5,224 bases of DNA from an uncultured Polaribacter sp. (GTDB lineage Bacteria > Bacteroidota > Bacteroidia > Flavobacteriales > Flavobacteriaceae): contig CALHCK010000112.1 in NCBI GenBank assembly GCA_937936695.1, forward strand, positions 1 to 5,224. The letters are read 5' to 3'. This document shows, one piece after another, positions 1-5,224 of the stretch. Each line of letters opens with the position of its first letter. The stretch's first letter is position 1. A program made the position numbers and the translations under genes. The notes beneath the pieces are model-generated. The model saw only the letters and a program-made list of their open reading frames with translations, had not been told where the DNA came from and searched no databases.

Positions 1-757
1 AGATTATATTTTGCATCAAGCTGCTTTAGGGTCTGTTCCTAGATCTATAAAAGATCCGATAACTACTAATGATGTTAATGTTTCGGGTTTTTTAAATATG
101 TTAGTTGCAGCAAGAGATAATAAAGTAAAAAGGTTTGTGTATGCAGCAAGTTCATCTACTTATGGAGATTCTGAATCGTTACCAAAAGTAGAAAACGTTA
201 TAGGGAAACCATTGTCTCCTTATGCGGTTACAAAATACGTAAACGAGTTATATGCAGATGTTTTTTTTAAAACTTATGGTTTAGAAACCGTAGGGTTAAG
301 GTATTTTAATGTTTTTGGAAAAAGACAAGATGCAAATGGAGCTTATGCAGCTGTAATTCCTAAATTTATAGATTTATTAATTAATAAAAAATCACCCGTA
401 ATAAACGGAGATGGTTCTTATTCAAGAGATTTTACATTTATAGATAATGTTGTTCAGGCAAACTTATTAAGTTTGGTAAGTGATAGTGATGCTGTAAATG
501 AAGTCTTTAATGTTGCATACGGAGATAGAAATACTTTATTAGATTTATCTAATTGCTTAAAAGAGCTTTTATCTGATTATGATGGGGGTATTGCAAGTGT
601 AGAAATTTTACATGGTCCTAATAGATTAGGGGATATTCCTCATTCTCATGCAGATATATCTAAAGCAAAAAAGTTATTAAATTACAATCCTAAATATTCT
701 CTAAAAGAAGGTCTTAAACAATCTATAGATTGGTATTGGCAAAACATAAATAAATGA
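1..757 (+). CDS. wbpP: UDP-N-acetylglucosamine 4-epimerase, WbpP/TviC type (5' partial)
   Basis: This is an extended short-chain dehydrogenase/reductase that should interconvert UDP-GlcNAc and UDP-GalNAc, or the corresponding uronic acids, using bound NAD in the cytoplasm. The reading frame is open to the window edge. Codons from base 2 read D-Y-I-L-H-Q-A-A-L-G-S-V-P-R-S, a family hallmark, so the TTG at 11 is an internal Leu and not the start. About 251 residues are visible of a usual 320-345. The missing N-terminus would carry the GxxGxxG NAD-binding loop. Counting from base 2, I see the catalytic Ser cluster SSS at 50-52, Tyr74 and Lys78 of YxxxK (YAVTK), the YFNVFG segment from 101, and NGDG then SRDF near 135-144. 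A small Ser (about 215, in PHSHADISK) sits near the residue that in this family lets N-acetylated sugars fit; that alignment is from memory. The stop overlaps the next start as ATGA, implying coupled translation. Family is confident; direction and exact substrate are inferred. Confidence 0.93.
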   Translation, partial: DYILHQAALGSVPRSIKDPITTNDVNVSGFLNMLVAARDNKVKRFVYAASSSTYGDSESLPKVENVIGKPLSPYAVTKYVNELYADVFFKTYGLETVGLRYFNVFGKRQDANGAYAAVIPKFIDLLINKKSPVINGDGSYSRDFTFIDNVVQANLLSLVSDSDAVNEVFNVAYGDRNTLLDLSNCLKELLSDYDGGIASVEILHGPNRLGDIPHSHADISKAKKLLNYNPKYSLKEGLKQSIDWYWQNINK

Positions 758-2037
758 GTAAAATTAAAATAGGTGTTATTGGTTTAGGCTATGTTGGCTT
801 GCCTTTAGCAAGACTTTTTGGTACAAAATATTCTGTAATAGGTTTTGATGTAAATGAAAAGAGAGTTAGTGAACTTAAAACAGGAGTAGATAAAACATGT
901 GAAGTTGATAAACATGTTTTAGAAGATGTTTTAGTAACAGATATTAGTGCAGAAAAAGGATTGTTTTTTACTACTAATATTGATGATATTAAAGATTGTA
1001 ATTACTATGTTGTTACAGTGCCTACACCCGTAGATAAAAATAATAAACCCGTACTTACACCATTAGTTAAAGCCAGTGAAACTGTTGGTAGTGTTATTTC
1101 TAAAGGAGATATTGTTATTTATGAATCTACAGTATATCCTGGTGCAACAGAAGAAGATTGCGTACCTATTTTAGAGCAAAAATCGGGTTTAGAATTTAAT
1201 AAAGATTTTTTTGTTGGGTATTCACCAGAAAGAATAAATCCGGGAGATAAAAAACATACTGTAGAGAAAATATTAAAAGTTACTTCAGGTTCAACAAAAG
1301 AAGTTGGTGTAAAAGTAGACCAATTGTATAGTTCAGTTATTACAGCAGGAACACATTTAGCACCTACAATTAAAGTAGCTGAAGCAGCCAAAGTGATAGA
1401 AAACTCTCAAAGAGATATTAATATTGCATTTGTAAATGAATTAGCTAAAATATTTGGTTTAATGGATATTAATACGCAAGATGTATTAGCGGCGGCAGGA
1501 ACTAAATGGAACTTTTTACCGTTTACACCAGGTTTAGTAGGAGGTCATTGTATTGGAGTAGATCCTTATTATTTGGCTCAAAAAGCTCAAGAATATGGTT
1601 ATCACCCAGAAATAATATTGGCAGGAAGAAGAGTTAATGACGGTATGGGGAAATATGTTGCTTCTGAAGTAGCAAAATTGATGATTCAGAAAGACGTAGA
1701 AGTAAAAGGAGCTAATATTTTAATATTAGGTATTACTTTTAAAGAAAACTGTCCGGATGTTAGAAACACAAAAGCAGTAGATGTTGTTTATGAATTACAA
1801 GAATATGGAGCTAATGTTACTATTTTTGACCCTCATGCAAATATAGCAGAAGTTAAAAAAGAATATGATTTAGATGCTGTTGTAGAATTACCAAAAAATA
1901 AATTTGATGGTGTAATTTTAACAGTAGCTCATAAAGAATTTAAGGATTTAAATTTCAAAGAAATTAGAAAAGAGAAATCAATTTTATATGATGTTAAAAA
2001 TTTCTTAGAACCTAAACATGTAGATAAATCTTTATAA
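754..2037 (+). CDS. tviB: UDP-N-acetyl-D-hexosamine 6-dehydrogenase, TviB/WbpO type
   Basis: This cytoplasmic nucleotide-sugar dehydrogenase should oxidise C6 of UDP-GlcNAc or UDP-GalNAc with two NAD+ to give the N-acetylhexosaminuronic acid. The 427 residues match the full family length. The Rossmann motif GLGYVG is at 10-15, followed by ESTVYPG at 124-130, SPERINPGD at 157-165 (Glu159), and the central helix with Lys213 and Asn217 (AAKVIEN). The catalytic Cys266 lies in GGHCIGVDPYYL with Asp270 four residues on. The C-terminal domain carries the GITFKENCPDVRN signature. The SPERINPG and GGHCIGVDPYYL forms mark the TviB/WbpO/WecC-like group and not UDP-glucose dehydrogenases, and the VDKTCEVD region resembles Vi-antigen TviB. 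The ATG at 754 gives the canonical start just before the Rossmann strand and overlaps the epimerase stop by four bases. An epimerase next to a dehydrogenase is the usual way to make UDP-GalNAcA. Sequence alone does not tell whether oxidation precedes or follows epimerisation. Confidence 0.93.
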   Translation: MSKIKIGVIGLGYVGLPLARLFGTKYSVIGFDVNEKRVSELKTGVDKTCEVDKHVLEDVLVTDISAEKGLFFTTNIDDIKDCNYYVVTVPTPVDKNNKPVLTPLVKASETVGSVISKGDIVIYESTVYPGATEEDCVPILEQKSGLEFNKDFFVGYSPERINPGDKKHTVEKILKVTSGSTKEVGVKVDQLYSSVITAGTHLAPTIKVAEAAKVIENSQRDINIAFVNELAKIFGLMDINTQDVLAAAGTKWNFLPFTPGLVGGHCIGVDPYYLAQKAQEYGYHPEIILAGRRVNDGMGKYVASEVAKLMIQKDVEVKGANILILGITFKENCPDVRNTKAVDVVYELQEYGANVTIFDPHANIAEVKKEYDLDAVVELPKNKFDGVILTVAHKEFKDLNFKEIRKEKSILYDVKNFLEPKHVDKSL

Positions 2038-2038
2038 G

Positions 2039-2971
2039 ATGAAAAACTTTGCATTAATAGGAGCCGCAGGTTATATTGCACCAAGACATTTAAAAGCTAT
2101 TAAAGATACAGATAACAAATTAATTGCTGCACTAGATAAATTTGATAGTGTTGGTATTATGGATAGTTATTTTCCTGATGCAAATTTTTTTGTTGAATTT
2201 GAAAGATTTGATAGACATATAGAAAAATTAAAAAGAGCTGGGACACATTTAGATTACGTTAGTATTTGTACACCAAATTATTTACATGATTCACATATAA
2301 GAATGGCTCTTAGAAGAGGTGCAGATGCTATTTGTGAAAAACCATTGGTTTTAAATCCATGGAACATTGACGCTTTAGCAGATATAGAAAAAGAATCTGG
2401 TAAAAAGATAAATTCTATTTTACAGTTAAGATTACACCCTAGTATTAATGCTTTAAAAAACAAAGTAGCGTTAGAAAATAAGAAAGAAAAATATGACGTA
2501 GATTTAACGTACATTACTTCTAGAGGTAATTGGTATGACATTTCTTGGAAGGGTGATGAAAGTAAATCTGGAGGTATAGCGACAAACATTGGTGTTCATT
2601 TTTATGATATGCTTTCTTGGATATTTGGTGATGTACAAGAAAATATAGTACATCTAAGAGAAAAAGATACAGCTTCAGGGTATTTAGAGTTTGAAAAAGC
2701 TAGAGTGAGATGGTTTTTGTCAATCAATGAAAAAAACTTACCAAAGGAAGTGAAAGAAAAAGGGCAAAGAACATATAGGTCTATAACGGTTGATGATAAT
2801 GAACTAGAATTTAGTTCTGGTTTTACAGATTTACATACAAAAAGTTATCAAGAGATATTAAAAGGCAATGGCTTTGGTTTAGAAGATTCTAGAAATTCTA
2901 TAAACTTAGTTCATACTATAAGAAATATTTCTATTTCAAATAAAGGAGAAAAACACATATATATTAAATAA
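2039..2971 (+). CDS. wbpB: UDP-N-acetyl-2-amino-2-deoxyglucuronate oxidase, WbpB/WlbA type (Gfo/Idh/MocA family)
   Basis: WbpB/WlbA enzymes oxidise the C3 hydroxyl of UDP-GlcNAcA to the 3-keto sugar, which a PLP aminotransferase (WbpE) and an acetyltransferase (WbpD) convert to a 2,3-diacetamido uronic acid. The 310-residue protein starts with the very conserved MKNFALIGAAGYIAPRH, which fixes the ATG at 2039 and supplies the GxxGxxxxxH nucleotide-binding loop (8-17). SICTPNYLH follows, then CEKP at 99-102 with Lys101, a LQLR..H segment, and NIGVHFYDML with His187. Lys101 and His187 correspond by motif to the Lys and His pair described as catalytic in WlbA. Only one base separates it from the upstream dehydrogenase, which would supply its substrate, so translation is probably coupled. 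The partner WbpE and WbpD genes are not in this window and may lie upstream or elsewhere. Some family members regenerate NAD using 2-oxoglutarate and others do not; I cannot tell which type this is. Confidence 0.92.
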   Translation: MKNFALIGAAGYIAPRHLKAIKDTDNKLIAALDKFDSVGIMDSYFPDANFFVEFERFDRHIEKLKRAGTHLDYVSICTPNYLHDSHIRMALRRGADAICEKPLVLNPWNIDALADIEKESGKKINSILQLRLHPSINALKNKVALENKKEKYDVDLTYITSRGNWYDISWKGDESKSGGIATNIGVHFYDMLSWIFGDVQENIVHLREKDTASGYLEFEKARVRWFLSINEKNLPKEVKEKGQRTYRSITVDDNELEFSSGFTDLHTKSYQEILKGNGFGLEDSRNSINLVHTIRNISISNKGEKHIYIK

Positions 2972-2982
2972 ATAATAAAGCA

Positions 2983-2990
2983 TATATTTG
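2983..2990 (+). promoter_or_regulatory. Possible Bacteroidota -7 promoter box (TATATTTG)
   Basis: TATATTTG matches the TAnnTTTG -7 element used by the Bacteroidota primary sigma factor. It lies in the 35-base gap between wbpB and the cytidylyltransferase gene, on the coding strand, 16 bases before the ATG at 3007. A transcript from it would have a leader of only about 10 bases. I see no TTG at the expected -33 position, only A/T-rich sequence. The same 8-base pattern also occurs by chance inside genes (for example TAAATTTG at 1899, 2137 and 3195), so the intergenic position is the main support. Confidence 0.35.
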
Positions 2991-3006
2991 CGTAAAACAT
3001 AAAAAA

Positions 3007-3438
3007 ATGAAAATAGGGATAACTTTTAGTGCTTTCGACTTGTTTCATGCAGGTCATGTTAAAATGTTAGAAGATGCAAAAGAACAATGTGATTATTTGA
3101 TTTGTGGTTTACAAACAGATCCTACTTTAGATCGTCCAGAAAAAAATATGCCTATACAAACTGTTGTTGAAAGATATATACAATTAAAAGGCTGTAAATT
3201 TGTAGATGAGATAGTGCCTTATGCAACAGAACAAGATTTAGAAGATGTTTTAAGGTCGTTTAAAATTGATGTTCGTATTGTTGGGGATGAATATGCTGAT
3301 AAACAATTTACTGGTCGTGAATATTGTGAACAAACAGGTATAGAGCTGTTCTTTAATAAAAGGGAACATCGTTTTTCTAGCAGTGGATTAAGGAAAGAAG
3401 TACAAGAGAAAGAAAATTCTAAAGTAAAAACAAATTAA
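3007..3438 (+). CDS. TagD-like cytidylyltransferase (possible glycerol-3-phosphate cytidylyltransferase)
   Basis: This is a small soluble nucleotidyltransferase of the HxGH superfamily, expected to join CMP from CTP to a phosphorylated substrate with release of pyrophosphate. In TagD the product is CDP-glycerol. The 143 residues are close to TagD length (about 130). AFDLFHAGH places the HxGH motif at 14-17, Asp29-Tyr30 follow as in TagD, Arg56 (VVERY) matches the TagD arginine after the variable loop, VGDEY resembles its MGDDW segment, and R119-E-H-R-F-S-S-S126 aligns position for position with the TagD RTEGISTT signature. The STT to SSS change, the distinct GLQTDPTLDRPEKN loop and a Lys/Glu-rich tail show that it is not a close TagD orthologue, so substrates other than glycerol 3-phosphate are possible. 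It starts after a 35-base gap with a possible promoter and ends three bases before ugd. No CDP-glycerol glycerophosphotransferase is visible nearby. Fold is confident; substrate is not. Confidence 0.85.
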   Translation: MKIGITFSAFDLFHAGHVKMLEDAKEQCDYLICGLQTDPTLDRPEKNMPIQTVVERYIQLKGCKFVDEIVPYATEQDLEDVLRSFKIDVRIVGDEYADKQFTGREYCEQTGIELFFNKREHRFSSSGLRKEVQEKENSKVKTN

Positions 3439-3441
3439 AAA

Positions 3442-4764
3442 ATGAATATAGCTGTAGTAGGTTCAGGATATGTAGGTTTGGTGTCTGGAACATGTTTTTC
3501 TGAAATGGGAAATAAAGTTACATGTGTTGACATTGATCAAAAAAAAATAGATAAACTAGAAGAAGGGATTATTCCTATTTTTGAACCAGGACTAGAACAA
3601 ATGGTTTTAAAAAATGTAAAAAATAAAAATTTATTTTTTACAACAAATTTAGAAGAAGCTATTAATGATGCTGAAGTAGTATTTATTGCAGTAGGTACTC
3701 CTATGGGAGATGATGGTTCAGCAGATTTGCAATATGTTTTAGCAGTGGCTAAATCTATTGGAGAAAAAATGAAAAAAAGATTGATAGTTGTAGATAAATC
3801 TACGGTTCCCATTGGTACAGCTGACAAAGTTAAGGCAACTATTAATGCAGAATTAGAAAAAAGAGGAAAAACTATTGAATTTGATGTAGTTTCTAATCCG
3901 GAATTTTTAAAAGAGGGTGCTGCTATAGATGATTTTATGAAGCCTGATAGAGTAGTAATAGGTGCAGATTCTGAGTATGCTTTTGAAAAAATGAAGCAAC
4001 TTTATTCGCCTTTTTTTAGAACACATGATAGGTTTATTACTATGGATATCAGATCTGCAGAAATGACTAAATATGCAGCTAATACGATGTTAGCTACTAA
4101 GATTTCTTTTATGAATGAAATAGCTAATATTTGTGAAAGAGTAGGAGCAGATGCGAATAAAGTAAGAATTGGTATTGGTTCTGATAAAAGAATTGGGTAT
4201 AGTTTTATATACCCAGGAGCAGGTTACGGAGGTTCATGTTTTCCTAAAGATGTAAAAGCTTTAAAGAAAATTGCAGAAGAACATGGATATAAAGCAAACC
4301 TAATAGAATCTGTAGAAAATGTTAATGATGCACAAAAGTTAGTTATTGCTCAGAAGATTGTAAAAAAATTCGGAGAAAATTTAACAGGATTAACATTTGG
4401 TCTTTGGGGGTTATCTTTTAAACCAGGTACAGATGATATGAGAGAAGCTCCTGCAATTTATATTGTTAATGAGTTAGAGAAAAGAGGAGCTAAAGTTAAA
4501 GCTTATGACCCTAAAGCAATAGAAGAAGCTAAAGAGTGTTATTTAAAAGATGCTAAAAATATTTCTTACTATAATTCTAAGTATGAGGTTTTACATGATG
4601 CTGATGCATTAATTTTATTAACAGAATGGAAGGAATTTAGATCTCCAGATTTTGTAGAGATTAAACAGCAGTTAAAAAATCCAATTATATTTGATGGAAG
4701 AAATCAATACAATGCTTTCAATTTAGAAGAGCAAGGATTTGAGTATTTTCAGATTGGAAAATAA
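3442..4764 (+). CDS. ugd: UDP-glucose 6-dehydrogenase
   Basis: The enzyme oxidises UDP-glucose to UDP-glucuronate with two NAD+ in the cytoplasm, supplying an acidic sugar or a precursor of UDP-GalA and UDP-xylose. The 440 residues match the bacterial Ugd/TuaD class. GSGYVG is at 7-12, the IFEPGLE substrate-loop motif lies near 46-52, VGTPMGDDGSADL follows, and STVPIGT is at 120-126. NPEFLKEG contains Glu154, AEMTKYAANT contains Lys210 and Asn214, and GYGGSCFPKD holds the catalytic Cys266 and Asp270. The C-terminal domain carries LSFKPGTDDMREAP. The ATG at 3442 directly precedes the Rossmann strand and lies three bases after the cytidylyltransferase stop, so the two are probably co-translated. 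It is clearly distinct from the TviB-type dehydrogenase upstream: GGSCFPKD replaces GGHCIGVD, and NPEFL replaces SPERI. Codon 33 to 36 includes a run of nine A residues (3539-3547), but the frame is intact. Confidence 0.95.
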   Translation: MNIAVVGSGYVGLVSGTCFSEMGNKVTCVDIDQKKIDKLEEGIIPIFEPGLEQMVLKNVKNKNLFFTTNLEEAINDAEVVFIAVGTPMGDDGSADLQYVLAVAKSIGEKMKKRLIVVDKSTVPIGTADKVKATINAELEKRGKTIEFDVVSNPEFLKEGAAIDDFMKPDRVVIGADSEYAFEKMKQLYSPFFRTHDRFITMDIRSAEMTKYAANTMLATKISFMNEIANICERVGADANKVRIGIGSDKRIGYSFIYPGAGYGGSCFPKDVKALKKIAEEHGYKANLIESVENVNDAQKLVIAQKIVKKFGENLTGLTFGLWGLSFKPGTDDMREAPAIYIVNELEKRGAKVKAYDPKAIEEAKECYLKDAKNISYYNSKYEVLHDADALILLTEWKEFRSPDFVEIKQQLKNPIIFDGRNQYNAFNLEEQGFEYFQIGK

Positions 4765-4801
4765 TAAATAAAAATAAGAAGTAGTATAGTTTTATCAATT
4801 T

Positions 4802-5224
4802 ATGGAAAAAATATTAATAACAGGAGGAGCAGGTTTTATAGGCTCACATGTAGTTAGACTTTTCGTAAATAAATATCCCAACAGTCAAATTTTTAATCTA
4901 GATACTCTAACGTATGCTGGTAATTTAGAGAATTTAAGTGATGTAGAGGATAAAGATAACTATACATTTATAAAAGGTGATATTATAGATGAGTCATTTA
5001 TAAAAAAACTTTTTAATACTTACAAGTTTACAGCTGTTATTCATTTGGCAGCAGAATCTCATGTTGATAGATCAATAGATGACCCATTAGCATTTGCAAA
5101 AACAAATATATTAGGAACCATGAATCTTTTGAATTCTTTTAAAGATTTATGGTTTTCTAATTTTTCAGATAAACTTTTTTATCATATTAGCACAGATGAA
5201 GTTTATGGTTCTTTAGGCCAAGAA
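4802..5224 (+). CDS. rmlB: dTDP-glucose 4,6-dehydratase (3' partial)
   Basis: RmlB converts dTDP-glucose to dTDP-4-keto-6-deoxyglucose with bound NAD, the second step toward dTDP-L-rhamnose and other 6-deoxysugars. The frame is open to the window end, giving 141 codons of a usual 340-360. It begins MEKILITGGAGFIGSH, with the TGGAGFIG NAD-binding loop at 7-14. D34-TLTYAGNLENL (34-45), the family signature, follows, then KGDI at 58-61, HLAAESHVDRSI at 81-92, and the catalytic STDEVYGS with Thr131-Asp132-Glu133. The Tyr and Lys of YxxxK lie beyond the window. The start is the first ATG after ugd, 37 bases downstream, with an A/T-rich leader and no Shine-Dalgarno sequence, as expected in Bacteroidota. 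The wider gap allows but does not prove separate transcription. The rest of the rml set (rmlA, rmlC, rmlD) is probably downstream, but none of it is visible here. Confidence 0.95.
   Translation, partial: MEKILITGGAGFIGSHVVRLFVNKYPNSQIFNLDTLTYAGNLENLSDVEDKDNYTFIKGDIIDESFIKKLFNTYKFTAVIHLAAESHVDRSIDDPLAFAKTNILGTMNLLNSFKDLWFSNFSDKLFYHISTDEVYGSLGQE

Noticed and set aside
261..268. Eight-T run in the epimerase gene as a phase-variation tract
   Set aside because: It encodes the normal V-F-F-K segment in frame, is short, and T runs of seven recur elsewhere in the window (for example 4011-4017), as expected at this base composition.
1119..1391. Open frame of 90 codons on the - strand inside the TviB-type dehydrogenase gene
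   Set aside because: It lies wholly inside a strongly conserved gene on the other strand, its translation resembles no family I recognise, and it has no supporting start context. It is a shadow frame.
1899..1906. TAAATTTG inside the TviB-type gene as an internal promoter (similar boxes at 2137 and 3195)
   Set aside because: These boxes lie in conserved coding sequence (K-F-D, K-F-D and K-F-V codons) and occur often by chance in A/T-rich genes. Nothing else supports initiation there.
2278..2589. Open frame of 103 codons on the - strand inside wbpB
   Set aside because: It is fully covered by a conserved gene with intact motifs; the antisense translation is Ser/Phe-rich and shows no recognisable domain.
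3537..3827. Open frame of 96 codons on the - strand inside ugd
   Set aside because: It is antisense to the conserved Rossmann region of ugd; its Ser/Phe/Ile-rich sequence is what reversed Lys/Glu/Asn codons give.
4765..4801. Possible promoter or terminator in the gap before rmlB, including TAGTTTTA at 4787-4794
   Set aside because: The box lacks the final G of TAnnTTTG and has no TTG at a proper distance. There is no GC-rich hairpin followed by a T run, so neither a promoter nor a terminator is supported.

Overview
The window looks like part of a surface-polysaccharide (capsule or O-antigen) locus from a marine-type Bacteroidota, most likely a member of the Flavobacteriaceae. The signs are very A+T-rich DNA with TTA/AAA/GAA/ATT-dominated codon use, A-rich leaders with no clear Shine-Dalgarno sequence, one TAnnTTTG box in an intergenic gap, and protein sequences of flavobacterial flavour. 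The taxonomic call is an inference from composition and style; no marker gene is present.

All six genes lie on the + strand and all appear to make activated sugars or an activated polyol. From left to right: a WbpP/TviC-type UDP-N-acetylhexosamine 4-epimerase that began before the window (1-757); a TviB/WbpO-type UDP-N-acetylhexosamine 6-dehydrogenase (754-2037) overlapping it by four bases; a WbpB/WlbA-type Gfo/Idh/MocA oxidase (2039-2971) one base further on; a TagD-like cytidylyltransferase (3007-3438) after a 35-base gap that may hold a promoter; a UDP-glucose 6-dehydrogenase (3442-4764) three bases later; and, after a 37-base gap, the first 141 codons of dTDP-glucose 4,6-dehydratase RmlB (4802 to the window end).

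Together the genes predict an acidic glycan. The first three feed UDP-GlcNAc toward UDP-GlcNAcA or UDP-GalNAcA, and toward the 3-keto intermediate of 2,3-diamino-2,3-dideoxy uronic acids. Ugd supplies UDP-glucuronate. RmlB opens a dTDP-6-deoxysugar branch such as dTDP-rhamnose. The cytidylyltransferase would make a CDP-activated building block such as CDP-glycerol, but its substrate cannot be fixed from sequence. The aminotransferase and N-acetyltransferase expected after WbpB (WbpE and WbpD functions) are not in the window, nor are glycosyltransferases, flippases or polymerases.

I found no tRNA, rRNA, CRISPR array, insertion sequence, convincing terminator or long repeat. No stretch over 40 bases lacks a gene. 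I see no evidence of an undescribed system. The points most worth checking are the WbpB branch without its partners, the cytidylyltransferase of unknown substrate, and the possible internal promoter.
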